Shown one piece after another: positions 22,271-35,474 of a stretch of DNA of 64,000 nucleotides (the stretch's first letter is position 1; the number at the start of each line of letters is the position of its first letter). The notes below the pieces were generated by a model that was given only the letters and a program-made list of their open reading frames with translations, made no database searches and had not been told where the DNA came from. The translations under genes and the position numbers were made by a program. The DNA is from Diospyros lotus (lineage: Eukaryota > Streptophyta > Magnoliopsida > Ericales > Ebenaceae): NCBI RefSeq assembly GCF_014633365.1, contig NC_068343.1:25513307-25577306 (forward strand). The letters are read 5' to 3'.

Positions 22271-24422
22271 AATTTTCAGCTGCCCACTCAAGTAACTATG
22301 ATAAATCACAACTCATTACCTGAACACCTCAATCACAAATTGATTTAATTCTTAACAAATCCCCTAGTTTGCATTCGTTACACTTCCAGTGCTTACATGT
22401 ATACTGTGTTATGTACAAAATTTCCTGTCATGTCTCTTTACAGATGACCACACATATTCCCAAACCTTTAGGCATGCACATCCTATGCCGATACTTTGAG
22501 AATGCCAGCTTGCATCTCGAAAATCAGAACCCTTGGGCTGGCTACGATCATCAATCCATAGATAAGTACACTTGTCACACACATGCCTTTTGTATCTCAT
22601 TCACCAGATCCAGCTAAACTATCAGGCTAGAGATAAAAATAGATGATCCTTTCGGCACTACACTCACAACAGGTTAACAAGCCTCCAACAACTGCCACTC
22701 ACAGCTATCCACCCGATCATAGTAGGCACGTTCCTACTCCAAGCGTTAGTCATCTCTCTGCCATGCCCCAGGTGATACGAAGTAGTGCAGCAATAGTCCT
22801 CAAGGAACTCCATCCACCGTCGCTACCTCTTATTTAGCTCCTTCTATGAGAACCCATACCTTAGGCTCCTCATGGTTCGTGAGCACATCAAATGTCCCAC
22901 TGTAATGGTAGTGCCTCCATAACCTCGAAAGCACGTACTACAGCTGCCAACTCCAAGTCATACATCTAGTAGTCTACTCTGTGTCTTGGTGTGATCCACA
23001 CGCATTTATTCGGTCATGTTGCACTAACACGCAACCCAATTCTTTGAGCTATCACAAGCTCTCACAGCATTCGACAAATCATTCTAATTTGACTCTCTTA
23101 CGAGTCCTATCATGGATACAACTATTTCAGAGGGTCTCTTTACGAACCCTTGATAACAGTTTGCTAACCTACAAAACTTTCAATCATTTCATAGACAGTT
23201 AGGGATCCTATTACAATGCTCTAGTCCCTTGGAATTTGGATCCTAGTCAAAACATAACAGTCATGGTGTTACCTAAACTTTGGGCAGCTAACCGTCTCTG
23301 TAGTTCACTAAGCAACTCTGACTCATGGGTCCTAAACCCGTATCACAAGACAGCCCAGCCGCTCTGGTCGTTAATCACGAGCTCATCACTAGTCCTCTGC
23401 CTTGGTCCCTAGGCTCAGATCCACTATTACATGCTACACACCCATGGTGTTAACATCATTCTAGAGCCTTCTTGTCCCGTCTCCGAGAGTTGTAATTGAC
23501 CCGACTTTTGTCATTTCTAATACTTCTCTCAATACTAGACTAAATCTCCAAATCTCGCGAATCCTCGATCCTTTTCGGAGTTACACTTACTCAGGTTACC
23601 AACCTTTTGCTTGAACCAATCTCTATTCAAAAATTTTGGTTCGCTTCTCGAAACCTATTGGGATATCTGACTTTTAAAAACTTCCGATCCTCATGGTGTT
23701 TATGACTATCAATTTTGACCTCACGTTCACCGACATGGAGCCTCATGCTCTCATCATTTCTTTCATGTTTTTCTTATGACCTAGTAAGCCAATCTCTTTC
23801 ACAGCATCTATAGTGATGTTCCCTAAGAGATCTTAATGTTATCCTCAATGTTCCCCATGCGTCTTCCTATATGAGGAGTACACCAATATATCATTGATAA
23901 ACACAATCACCAATGCGTCTTTTGCTGGTGCATTGGTCAAATCACAAGGCATCATCAAATCACTACCCAATTGTTGATTTTCGTAAATGCCTCATTCCCT
24001 TATCTTAACCTTGATCACATGTCAATCTAAAAAGATATCCCAGCCTATTGCAGTTGTTTAATAATTCATCAAATTCGAGGTAAAAGATATTGACTCTTAA
24101 TTATAACCTCTTTCAAAGCCTGATAATTTACGCTCTCAATCAAGTCGCACATGGCTAAGCATCTAATATACTCAAACTATCATTGGCAATTTGGATTCAT
24201 CATTAAGAAATAATCCCGATAAATCTTCTAAAAATACCTCACGGTATTTCCCATTTTTCTTATGGCTTTGTACTGACCACAAGTGCTTGTGCCACATATC
24301 AACAGGCTTCTTATTTCCATAATTTGTTGACATCATTTTAATGATTGTCTAGCTATACATCTCCTAATTTTCCTATCAGGACTACCTAAACTAATCGTGT
24401 AACCATACGAGAGTTTCATTCT
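22271..24422 (-). pseudogene. Broken gypsy pol interior of element C2
   Basis: Around 23955-23870 the minus strand still encodes MPCDLTNAPA, a deletion, and then VIVFINDILVYSS. This is the reverse-transcriptase core with the catalytic FIDD changed to FIND and roughly 18 codons missing between the two motifs. Downstream (about 23350-23220) is the block shared with C1 and element A. Elsewhere the frames are destroyed. The interior is far shorter than a complete gypsy gag-pol, so most of it has been deleted. Confidence 0.7.
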
Positions 24423-25177
24423 CCAAAATCGAAAATCTTGGATCTCCAAAATCTGACCATCCTCATGGTCACCGTTGGCCCAAACCAGACCCTAGAGCAT
24501 GCCCGAATCATTTACTCGAGACCCCAATGGTAGATAGGTTCTAGTCGGCGGCCAGAACTGGCAGTCAGCCATGGCTGGTTGCTTCATCTTTAACTTTTGG
24601 AATACTGCACTTTGACCCCTATATTTTTCCATTTTGCATTTTGGTCTTTTCCTTGAAGCCCCTGATCTTTCCAATAGTTCCATTATGACCCTAAAGTTCT
24701 AAAACTTCCATGTCATTCCTGAAGATTTCAAAAAACATCATTTCAACCTCTCTTTAACAATTTTGAGAAATTACACTTAGGCCTGAATCTCCATTTTGGC
24801 CGTAAACCCTTTTGTTTCTTCTTGAAACCACTAAAGGGTTGTTCTACATACCATTTATGAACCTCCTTAAGGTTCTTTTGACTTCTCGAAATTCCCCTAC
24901 AATTATTCAGTTTTTCAGCCTGAATCGTAATTGTATTTTTGCTGTATAGAAAATAGTTCCCAATCCAATTTCTATCGATACCATAAATCATACCACGAAA
25001 TACTCGTCAATACCATATTAATTTCCTTAGACATCTAAGCTCCAGGGCACTCCCTACAGTAGATTCAGTCATTCATAGCGGTAAGAAATTACCCTATAAC
25101 CTCAATTTATCTATAAATTCCATTTTTGCCCCAAGATAATATACTCTTGAGTCCTTTAGAAATTCTCGGGTATCACA
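24423..25177 (-). repeat. 5' LTR of gypsy element C2, truncated
   Basis: In minus orientation it starts tgtgatacccgagaattt at 25177. It matches 21483-22238 closely, including the accctagagcatgcccga block. Similarity ends at about 24423, so the downstream LTR part and PBS are missing. Confidence 0.8.
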
Positions 25178-25746
25178 TGTGAGACCCCCACATATAGGAA
25201 TTACACGCCTTTTAGCCTAAAAAAGCTTTTTTTTGGCTTTTGGGCTTTTTTGGCCTTTTAATGGTTTTTACCTATGACACAAATACTGTGAACCTAGAAG
25301 GTCACACCCTAAGTAGGTACTACGCTGGATTAGCGAATCCAAGCTGGTTGACTATTCTTCCTTCATTAAAGAATTAATGATATTTTTAAAGGGATATTAA
25401 TTACGAGAATTGTTCTCATTGAGTAATTAATTCTTATATAACATTTTGAATATAATAGTTATACATGTATTATATTATATTAAAAAAATTAATAATAGAA
25501 AGGAGATTTAATTAATTAATAAATCAAATGATAACTGTCAAAAGCAATTGACAATTGAATGGATGGGAGTGACATTAGGGACAAGGAGGGGATGGGCTAG
25601 CAAAGGCGCATCATGTGCCTAGGACGCTGGCATTGGAATTGGAGAGTAGGAGATTGAAAGATTGCATTTGAGACAAAGCTCCGTGCACATATATATATAA
25701 TATGTTATAAAATTAATAGATATATATTATTTATTGGGAAGAATAA
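25178..25746. other. Unassigned AT-rich spacer
   Basis: It starts tgtgagacccccacatat, which may be the end of another LTR, then becomes AT-rich. I see no reading frame, RNA gene or repeat that I can name. Confidence 0.4.
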
Positions 25747-25882
25747 GGTCGAATAGACTAATATATCTTGAACTTAAGGTCAATTTTTAATTTTATCTAG
25801 TTTTGACTTTTGCTTCAATTTGGTTATCAAACTTTCACTTTTGTTTCAATTTTATTCTCGATCCATCAAGCGTGTGTCCCAT

Positions 25883-26928
25883 CTTATGTGACAGTTGATG
25901 TGGCATGCTGACATGTCCAATAATAGACACGCCAGCAAAACGATGCCATTTTTGGGTCATATCCCTAATCTTGATAACACATCCCTAACAACACTTATTA
26001 CTCTTTTGATAGGGTTCTTCTTCTTGCTCCTCAATGACACATCCCTAATCTTGACAACCTTGTCATTTCTTTACTACCCTGATTGAGTCGAATTCCCTTG
26101 CTATAACCGGTGATTCAAATAGAGATTCTAATTGGGGATGGGGACTAGATTGGGATTCACCTGGAACCCTAATCCAATTGGGGCCAGGTTTATGTTCTAC
26201 GGTTGGAAATTCAATGATTGCTCAATTGTGGCCTTCACGGCGGGGCTAGATAAGTTGGCTTCGCGCATGACACGGCTGATGCTTGGGTCATTAAGAATTG
26301 ATATGATAAGCTACTCGAGCTCCACTTTGACAGCGAGGAGCGACTTCTACTATTGCTCTAGGAAACCACGGTGCTAATGTACCTAAGCATACTTCAGTGC
26401 TAAGCGCATTGGAAATGGATAGCTTGATGCTGGAGACTGCGACCTGGCTAATGGGGAGCCACTCGAGCACCATGCTGAAGCAAAGCTTTAGCTCGCGGCA
26501 CTAGAGAGGGTAGGAAGAGTTTGGGTGAGACCGAATGCAGGCTTGCTTGAGGATCCTAGATGACGAGGCTAGGAGCATCACCACTACGTGCAGCGGCGTC
26601 GTCTGGTCGTGGTTTCGGCGATTCTTTCTTTCTGGCCAGAGATTCTTTCTTTCTTTCGTTTAGCAGTTGTTTCTGCGGCGTCGTCTGGTCGTGGTTCCGG
26701 CGATTCTTTCTTTCTGGCCAGAGATTCTTTCTTTCTTTCGTTTAGCAGTTGTTTCTGGAAAATGCTTTCTGGGCAGAGCAATTTGCTCAACTTTTTGTGT
26801 CATCTTTTCAATTTTTTATACTTGTTTGTTTCTTTGATTGAATCAACCATAAACAACCCAAAAAGGGCATCGATTTGCTGACTTGTCCATTATTGGATAC
26901 GTCAACATGCTACATCAGTGATAGCATG
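25883..26928. repeat. Inner inverted repeat within the Mutator-like element
   Basis: Sequence at about 25885-25935 (gttgatgtggcatgctgaca...) recurs in inverted form at about 26878-26928 (...ttggatacgtcaacatgc). The inner copy matches the left arm beyond the point where the right terminal repeat diverges. This suggests that two related elements or a rearranged end are present. Confidence 0.6.
26593..26756. repeat. 82-bp tandem duplication
   Basis: Units 26593-26674 and 26675-26756 are identical except for about one base (ggtttcgg versus ggttccgg). Each contains gattctttctttctggccag. They lie in the interior of the Mutator-like element. Confidence 0.9.
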
Positions 26929-28310
26929 CATATTTATGCTATATTTTGGCATTTCACCTCAGTCTTATTACGCCATTTGAAGTAATTTTTGCTGATCTTT
27001 CATTGTTTCTATTTTATTATACTTCAAATCGTCCTTACACTATTTTCTATCTTACTTCTATGGATCCAGGCTTTCTTAGCTTTAGGAAATATTGGATGAG
27101 CTAGAGAAGCAGTTGGAAAAGACTTGAAGTGGCTCATTTCGGGCTTCATGAGGGTAGGCCGGCCTTGGGCAATTGTGGGACTCATCTAAAGGAGCTTGGG
27201 CTCACTTTCAAGGAGCAGATTTGGGCTGCTCGATTTTGCTGTTTTGGGCTCACTTATTTTCTGTTGGGCTAGGCCCAACCCTAGCCTTCCTAGCTCTTCC
27301 TTTCTTAGCCATGTATTTAAGGCCTCTTAGCACTTATTTCCAGGGGGATTGGAAAGAGAAACGAGAAAAGATTCTGGCCGTTTTTCTTGTTGTTAGCATT
27401 TTTCTATTTTCTTCATTTTGTTCCATTTTGTCTTCCTTGCTATAATGATAGGCTAGAGCTATTGTAACTGGTCGTGTATCTTGAACCCGTGTGGAATCTG
27501 AGTCCCAAATGAGTTGCAAAAACCTGGTTTGTTTGTTTTAATCTTGTTCATTTCCATTTGGTTTAGTTTGAGCAGATTTTCGAATGCATGGAGTTCATGG
27601 CAGGTTTGTGTGAATTTGCATGGATTCATTTTCTGTTAAATGCTTAAGAGAACAGAGTGTTGTAGCCAGTTGGTATAACATCTCGGAAATGAATATAATG
27701 TGCTTGAATGGTTGTTCTTGCATAGCTCCGGATGGATTGGATAAAGAGTGAATGGTTGCATTTTGTTTACAAGAGATTTCTGTATTCATTTTGTTATTCC
27801 AATCATTCTAATCCTTGGACGGTTGTTGGGGATGCTTTAAGTTTGATTTTCGGAGATTAAAACATCTAACAAGCCAAGATTTATAGGTTGGACGAGGAAG
27901 ATTTCACAGAGGGGACAAATACACAGCCGGTTGCATTTCATTTACTGATTTTCATCTATCCTTGTCTTTCTGTTTTGTTACTTAGTTTTCTGTCAAACCC
28001 CCCCCCCCCTAAACAAACTGTTGTTTATATTGGTTCTCCTTGTTGGTAGAAGAAAGTGAGGCTCCTTGTGAGAGACGACCTAGGGTGCACTTTGCTGCAA
28101 ACTAGAGAAGAGATATCTAATCTGGAGTGGTTCAACAGCTGCTGGCCAATCAGCTGCCATGTAAGATAGGACACACGCTTGCTAGATCGAGGGTAAAATT
28201 GGAACACAAGTGAAAGTTCAATGACCAAATTGAAGTAAAGGTCAAAACTAGATAAAATTGAAAATTAACTTTAAGTTTAGGAATATTAGTTTATTCAGCC
28301 AAGAAATAAA

Positions 28311-29058
28311 GATGGCATCTGGGTAATGCATCGGATGCAAATATGCAATGCCCCAACTATCTCTCTTTTGATTTTCCTCTGATGCGTGCATTGTGCATGC
28401 ATCTTCTTCTTCTCAAAAATTCTAACACCCACTCCGTTCATCTTCTTCCTTCTTCTTTCATTCTATCCGATTAATCCATCACTTGTATATGGGATATATA
28501 TTACAACAGCTGAATCGCACGACATCTCCTCTCTCTCGACTATAATATATATATGTTGGAAATATATTTAATGTAGGAAATAGTGCACTAATGGCAGATT
28601 AAAGCGGTGTTTGGTCTTCTCCTTGGCCGATTAGAGTTGCTGGTGGGGAGAGGAAATTGATTGCAAGGAGTTGCAATCGTTGGATGCTCCATGGACGAAC
28701 AAAAGCTCGTCGTCGGAAAATATTAATAGCTGGAAGAATAGACAGCAACGTATGAATTCAGTGAAGGCATTCATCATGGCTGTTGCAAGAAAAAAACATG
28801 CATAGCTAAATACGACATCTCTGGTGCGACAAGAGTTCTCAGTAGTCGTGAGTAGGTAGGTATCGATGGCTTGCGGTGGTCGTGGTTTGTTCTCCAATGG
28901 TGCCGACAATTATAATGGTAAGTGTTGTCGTTGGTATAACAGTTTGGTATTTTCGATGAGTTCCTGGTGACTGTTCGGTAAGAGTTGTCGTGGTGGATTT
29001 ATAATCATAGCCCTTTTATGATATCTCGATTAAGTTCCATTGGATGGATAATCTTTGT
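28311..29058. other. Unassigned intergenic sequence
   Basis: This is mixed AT-rich sequence with pyrimidine runs (about 28400-28460). No protein family, RNA gene or TE end is recognised, and the short frames are unconvincing. Confidence 0.4.
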
Positions 29059-29205
29059 TGCCTAGAAAAATACCCAAGAGGGGGTGAATTGGGTTTTTCA
29101 AAAATTAATAATTTTATCTCTTTTGAAAATTCTTAAATTTGTGATCTTAATATGTGGCGATAGCAATATGATTGATAACAATAAAATCACACAACCATGA
29201 GAGAC
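29059..29205. repeat. Fragment of a SIRE-type LTR end
   Basis: The text tgttgcctagaaaaatac followed by ccaagagggggtgaattgg resembles the first 60 bp of the SIRE-like LTRs at 3211 and 12960 (accaagagtgggggtgaattgg). It stops where the copia pol fragment begins. Confidence 0.55.
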
Positions 29206-30920
29206 AGAAGATGTTCCAATACTTGTTTCACATCCTGAAATTCCTGATAGGTGCCCTCAAAGAGAGAGAAGATCTGCTATATCAGATGATTAGGTGGTGT
29301 GTCTTGGTGAAAATGACTATGATGTTGGTCATGTTATAAATCCAATCTCATATAGCCAAGCTATTTCAAGTACTTGTTCTGATAAATGGTTGGAAGCCCT
29401 AGAGGAAGAGATGAAATCTATGGCACACAACAATGTGAGGAAACTATTTGAACAACCTAAACGAGTTAAGCCTATAAGTTGTGAATGGGGGTTCAAAACT
29501 AAGAAAGATTCAAAAGGCAATATTGAAAGATACAAGGCAAGATTAGTGGCTAAGGGTTTACTCAAAAATAAGGAGTTGATTACAATGAAACGTTTTCCCC
29601 TGTTTCCTCGAAGGATTCCTTTAGAATTATTATGGCACTAGTGGCACACTTTGATCTTGAACTTCATCAGATGGATATTAAAACAACGTTTTTAAAAGGA
29701 CTCCTATATGAAGAAGTGTATATGTATTAGCCTGAAGGCTTCAAAGAAAATGGAAAAGAACATTTGATATGCAAGTTAAAGAAATCTATTTATGGTTTAA
29801 AACAAGCCTCTCGACAATGGTATTTGAAGTTTGATGAGGTAATTACTTCCTTTGGATTTGTTGAAAATAAGATAGACCAATGTATATGTCTTAAGATAAG
29901 TGGGAGCAAATTTTTTCTTCTTGTGCTATATGTTGATGATATTCTCCTTACGAGCAATGATTTGAATCTGCTTCATGATACTAAGCAAATGCTTTCCAAG
30001 ACTTTTGACATAAAAGATCTTGGTGAAGCATCTTTTGTTCTTAGTATTGAAATTAACAGAGACAGGATTCAAGGTTTGTTAGGACTCTCTCAAAGATCAT
30101 ATATAGATCGTGTTCTCAATCACTTTAATATGCAAGACTGTAGAGCTGGGGAGGTGCCTATAACTAAAGGAGAATTGCCTAGTAAGAAAAATTATCCCAA
30201 AAATGTAATGGAGCAATAAAAGATGGAAAATGTGCCTTATGCTACTGTTGTTGGAAGTTTGATGTATGCTCAAGTTTGTACTAGGCCCTATATTGCTTTT
30301 GTAGTTAGTGTGTTGGGAAGATTTTCTTCTAATCTTGGGCTTGAGCATTGGGTGTTGGCAAAGAAAGTTATGAGATACTTGCAAAGAACAAAGTATTTTA
30401 TGCTAGTATATAGAAAATAGATCACCTTGAGGTGGTTGGGTATAAAATGTAGATTTTGTTGGGTGTCCTGATGAAAGAAAATCCACTTCTAGATATGTTT
30501 TCATGTTGGTCGGTGGGGCAGTTTCATAGAAAAGTGCAAAATAGACACTTGTAGCTTCATCTCCTATGCAAGCAAAGTTTGTAGCATGTTATGGAGGGGC
30601 ATCACAGGCTATGTGGTTGAAGAACTTTATTTTTGGGCTTTTGATTGTTGATTCCATCTCAAGGTCAATCAAAATTTATTGTGACAATAGTGTTGTAGTT
30701 TTCTTCACTAAAAATAATAAAAGTTCTAGTGGTTCCAAACACATAAAGATCAAGTATCTTTCAATCAGAGATATGGTCAAGAAAGGTGATATTATTGTGG
30801 AACACATAAATACTCAGGTTATGGTTGTTAATCCATTAACCAAATGACTTAGACCTATTGATTTTAAAAGGCATGTTGTTAATATGGGGATTTTAAAGTC
30901 CTTCGATGTGCTTAATTAGT
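29206..30920 (+). pseudogene. Copia reverse transcriptase - RNase H remnant (element E)
   Basis: This is the C-terminal part of a Ty1/copia polyprotein in several frames. In order: the region before RT (NPISYSQAISS, KWLEALEEEMKSM), the RT start (PISCEWGFKTKKDSKGNIER, YKARLVAKG), a frameshift near 29570, QMDIKTTFLKG and a stop in VYM*. Next come SIYGLKQASRQWYLKFDE and the RT active site YVDDILLTSND (29930-29960), then stops near 30217 and 30420. The RNase H portion (CDNSVVVFFTKN, SKHIKIKYLSIRD) ends near 30845-30920. Gag, protease and integrase are absent upstream. With at least four disruptions it is dead. Confidence 0.9.
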
Positions 30921-31158
30921 GGGAATTGTTATTTTATTGATTTGGTACTCCCAATTACTGTTATGTAATGAGCTCGGTTATTTTGTTTCATGGATTCATG
31001 TTAAAATTTAAAGTTATATGCATGTTAATGTATCTTTTCATGATATTGGATTGGTGATATCACTGTATATTTTGAAGTTGTTATGCTTGTTTCTTTTATC
31101 ACTATTGAAGGCATCCAGATTTGACTTTCATGGATAGTGATGGTTAAAGGACTGATAT
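30921..31158 (+). mobile_element. 3' untranslated tail of copia element E, left part
   Basis: Non-coding sequence after the last pol codons runs up to the insertion point of the outer solo LTR. It continues at 50194 after the stack, ending in aagtgagagaa (50481-50491), which looks like the polypurine tract of this element. Confidence 0.65.
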
Positions 31159-31421
31159 TGTAACACCCTGGGTTTTTCGGGTGTGTTATAACTTGGAAAA
31201 TCTTGGAACTAAATTATTATTATTTATAACTCAACATAATATAACTCCCAAAATTTCCACCTACCTATCTAACATGAATAAATCATCATACATCAAATAA
31301 GGTAGCCTAGACATTCATTAATAGCTGAAGCAAAGATCGAACCTAACATCTTAACATTAATCTTAAATTAGATCTTACATTATGGACTTTCAAAACGTTC
31401 AGTGTTTCGAGCAGCAGAAAC

Positions 31422-34400
31422 TATAACACCCCCTGTTGTTGGTGTTAAGAGAATGAGAAAGGAAGTTAGGAACTTCCAAAAACTCCATTGAAAAAGTGAA
31501 GGATCATTGAAAATAATGGTGCCCTATGAGAGGGGCATTTTGGTAATTTAGATAGTGAAGTCCAATAAAGGGTAATTTAGTAAATTGAAAATAATTCATA
31601 GGTGGAATTAAGTGTGGAAGTGAATTAATTTCCCATTTTTGTATTTTTGTGGAGTTAAATGGGATTAATAATTCACAAAGAATATTTTTAATAATTTGGA
31701 GTGGAATTCCATAAGGGAATTAAATTATGGAAAATAATGAATATTCGATTATGTTAGGAAATAATTGAATTTTTCACTAAATTAGTGAATTAATGTGGTG
31801 ATGCCACATGGATAGCTTAGATTAAATCTTGGAAGCCAAGTATGGTATCTTAGAGTGACACATGGTAATGTGTGGTCCAAGATAAAAGAGAATTAAATAA
31901 ATGAAAAAAGAAATGATAAATGGTCATTCTTGCATTTAATGAGAGGCATGATTGTGTTGGATTAAAAGAAAATCCAAAAAGAAATGGAAAATGGTTAAAC
32001 ATTAATGATGAAAAATGGTCCCATTAAATTAAATGGGAAAGAAATGATATATGTCTCTCAAGTGGTCTTTCATTTGATGGGGTGAAATTAGTCAAATTAA
32101 ATAAATGAGAAAAATGGCTAATTTTGGAGTAGAAGACCAAGATGATCCAAGGGTGGAGATTTGGTCTTGAAAATTTGGAAGAGATCCAAGGGATGGAATT
32201 AAAGGTTCTAATTTGACATGGATTGCCAAATGGGTTTAGAAATTTCAAGAGAAAAATGATGAGTGGTGGAGATTTAATCTCCAAATTAAATTAAAGGCTA
32301 GGATTAAATCCTAGCAAAGCACTTGGATTGTGCTTGTTCCATTGGTTGAGATCTTCTCTTGGAAAGTAAATGAAATCTAATGAATGAGACTAAAGAAGGC
32401 AAAAGCACATGGATTTTGCTTTCTTGTATAGTTGAGATTTTCTCTGTAAAAGCAAAGGGAAATCAAGGGCTAAGATGAAGTCTTGAATTTGAGATATCAA
32501 GACAAGAGAAATGTAAAAATGGAAGGAGAGCCTTTGTCTCAAATTTTTTCCATTTGAAGAGTCTTGAAGAAGAAAGGAAAGAGAAGAAGAAAAATGAAAG
32601 AAAGAAAGGTAAGAAAGTGTGCCTATTAGCCATTTTAAGGCTAATTTTTCATTTTTTTAATCTTTTTGTTGAATATAGGATCTTGATTATTCAAGGATCA
32701 CTTAGGGAGAAGAGATGCAAGGAGCTATAATGATTCTTGAAGACTTCAAAATGGTGTTAAGGTAAGGGATGGCCCTATGTGGAGGTGGCCTTGCAACTTT
32801 GTAAATATGTTTGATAAAATTTTTATGTAGCATTTGTTGGAAATGTATGCCCTAAAGACACATTTTGTTTAATTTATGGTAATGATGTTTCTTTTATTCA
32901 GTTTATGGCACATATATTGTTTGCATTTATTTGTTGGAAAAGTGTCCATGCTATTAAGTAAGTGATTCATGTGATGGGTCGTTCTTCACAGTTAGGCATG
33001 AATCATGGGTACTTAATAAGCAAGAAAATATTACTCTTGATCTTTTGATAGAACTGGGCATTCTATCATGATAAGATCATTGTGCAATAGATCCTAATGG
33101 AGGATGGCTTGCCTTAGCCAGTAAACAGTCCGTTTACTCTAATTGTACAAGCGCATTTGGAATGCGTAGAGAGGACCTGTGATAGAAGCTAATGGCAAAG
33201 TACTAATTATCATGGAGCTAGTCTATCACTGCTACTACGTGGACGAGTACTCTAATACTTGAGTATTGGTTGGTGGTCTAGTGAACCTAGAGCTATATTC
33301 TTAGATTCACTGTAGGTGAGGTCTATCAAAGATCAATAACCTTTTGAGTTGGGAGTATGGTTTCTAATTAGCTAAGACAGACTGATACAAGATAGTTTCT
33401 GTGATTCACCCCCTTGTGATTGTCCAAGAATAATCAAATAATCCAGGGCCCTGGGAACGTGACTTAAGAGTGTGTGCTTCTGGGTAGCTCCCAGTGATAA
33501 GCAAGTACATTCGAGTAGTCACGGATTATTGGACTAGTGATCTAAGGATGGTAGAGATCATTTAGAGAGGTGTTAGTACATTATTCCTTTCTAAATGATG
33601 GGTGTTACGCAGAGGGGTATTTTCGTCATTACACTAGTAGGTCAAAGACATGGCATATGCAAAATTATTCGTGGGGTCAGTGTTACCATATGGTGATAGT
33701 TGGAACACTTAGAATGACAAAATATAGCTACTAGGTAGCAGGGATATTTTGGTCATTTTAGTAGCCGTGAATAATTTGTCTTTTGGTCCCTGGGGTAGCT
33801 CGATGTAACTCATGTATTTTTAATACATTTGGCTTGTTGGATGAATTATATTGAGAGAGAATTATTTTATTCAGAATGGTCCTTAATTAATTGGGCTAGA
33901 ATAAAATAATAGTTCATTAGGGTTTTTAATTAATTAATTGGGCTAACCCAATTAGAAAATTAATTAAATGATCTTGGCCCATTAGGGTTTGGCCCACTAG
34001 GGTTTTAACCCTAGGGTTCTCCCTATATATTCTCTCTTTATTTGTTTTTTTTTCATCCAAGTCGTTTTCATTCTTCTTCACCGAAGAGAGGCCACGAGTT
34101 CGAGTCATACTCCGGAAGATCGAAAGAGTGCGTTTGAGTTCTGATGCGACGGAGCCGAAGGCTAGCAGGACAGCCGTCGTCTCCACCACGCGAAGAAGCT
34201 CCCATCGCTCCATTCCGTCCGGTAATCCGCCGCAAAAGTAAGTCTCTTAGACTCTAATCATTACGAGGAACGGTTTTGATTTTAAACCGCTTCCGTTGCA
34301 TGCTTTGTTTCCTCGTTTATGATCCTTCAGCATTTGCATGTAGTGGTTAAACTTGTATGATGGGAATGTAGTGGACCTATGGCCATATGGAGGACTAGTG

Positions 34401-35460
34401 TTGTGGGAGGTGTAGGTTGGTGCCTCAAACGTTGATGGGTTGTAAGGATGATAGGACCTAGCCTCATTTGCATGCATTTGGCATACATAATATTGTTTAT
34501 ACTCATATTTACATGCATTGCATCCTTATTGAGCTTTATGGCTCATGAGGTTTTCACCCTCACCTTGTAGGTTGTTCATGTGCCAAGAGAAAAAATGGTG
34601 TTGCGAGCTTGAAGTTAGGAAGCTCATGGTGGATATTTGTTAGTTTTATGGCTTGTTGAAGCCTAAGCATGTGTTGTAATTTATTTGGTTGGTAATGGCT
34701 TGTTAAAGCTTAAGACCATGGGTGTTTTTTTATTTTGGATGTATGTTTGGTGTTTATTTTGGGTTAGAAAGCCCAAGAGAAAAAAAAAAAAGAAAAAAAG
34801 AAAAATGATGGTAGTGGCAGCAGTTGGGGCCACTAAGTGGCTTGTAGGGGGCCTTAGTGGGTAGCAGGCGCTCGCGAGCAGGCAAGACCCTAGAGCCCAA
34901 GTGGGCACAGCATGAACCGCTAGGGCGCTAGCCCGCGTGACCAGCACACCGCGGGGCCCCGAGCGCGCTAACAGGCCCCACCAGCCAATTTTTTTTAAAA
35001 TATTTCAAAAAGTTGGGGATTTTTGTGACATTTCTTGATTGATTTTCTACCCCAGAGGAATTTTCAAAATAAAGGGATTTTTAGAGCATTTTTAAAATAA
35101 ATTCTGAATTTTTGGAAAATGAAAATTATGAATTTTTTCTCGAATTTTGGGAAAACAAATGGGTGGTTGGAATTTTGAAATATATGGAGCTTGGTGGAAT
35201 TCTTGGAAAGAAGAAGAATTAAAATAATAATCATGACGATTAGGCTAGCTTCATGAAAAATTAATTAGCCAAGTGTGGAATGGTTAAAGCCCAAATCTAC
35301 TAGCCGATCCTGGGATTGAGGGAAGGGAAGGACGAAACCTAGTTCCCACCTAGGGCATTTCGTGTCCAAACAAAGTCCGCCCTTCACAAATGGCCTAGCA
35401 TGTGAGCAGTACAGATGATTGTTCACGAGTGACACCCATAAGTGGGAGCAGGGCGTTATA
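31422..35460 (+). repeat. 5' LTR of element A (interrupted)
   Basis: It begins TATAACACCCCCTGTTGTTGG (first dinucleotide TG mutated to TA) and ends GGGCGTTATA just before the PBS. It contains the solo LTR 32835-34329; without that it is about 2.54 kb. It aligns with 40835-45406 on both sides of the nested insertions. Confidence 0.88.
32835..34329. mobile_element. Solo LTR, probably copia type
   Basis: It is 1495 bp, TGTTGGAAATGTATGCCC...GATCCTTCA, flanked by the 5-bp target duplication gcatt (32830-32834 and 34330-34334). The undisturbed target is seen in the other LTR of element A near 41800 (gtagcatttgcatg). TG..CA ends, a TATA-like ctatatattctc near 34022 and no PBS/PPT/coding interior indicate a solo LTR on the + strand. 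The family is not further identified. Confidence 0.9.
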
Positions 35461-35462
35461 GT

Positions 35463-35474
35463 TGGTATCAAAGC
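35463..35474 (+). other. Primer-binding site of element A
   Basis: tggtatcaaagc lies two bases after the 5' LTR and is complementary to the initiator tRNA-Met 3' end with one mismatch. Confidence 0.9.

Larger units (their letters stand above)
20662..25177 (-). mobile_element. Decayed, internally deleted gypsy element C2
   Basis: Two LTR blocks in the same orientation (20662-22238 and 24423-25177) flank 2.2 kb of broken interior with a polypurine tract and reverse-transcriptase remnants. The 3' LTR is cut on its left by the CACTA-like remnant; the 5' LTR has lost its inner part and the PBS. It is the same family as C1. No target duplication is visible, because both outer contexts are disturbed. 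Confidence 0.75.
25747..28301. mobile_element. Mutator-like element with long terminal inverted repeats, no transposase
   Basis: The left end (25747 to about 25895, ggtcgaatagactaatat...) and right end (about 28145-28301, read in reverse as ggctgaataaactaatat...) are inverted repeats of about 150 bp. They share blocks such as aattttatctagttttgac and caagcgtgtgtcc. The flanks are near-identical 9-mers, gaagaataa (25738-25746) and aagaaataa (28302-28310), consistent with a 9-bp Mutator-type target duplication that has decayed. The interior has no transposase; it is mixed, partly GC-richer sequence that could derive from captured gene DNA, but I recognise no protein. Confidence 0.78.
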
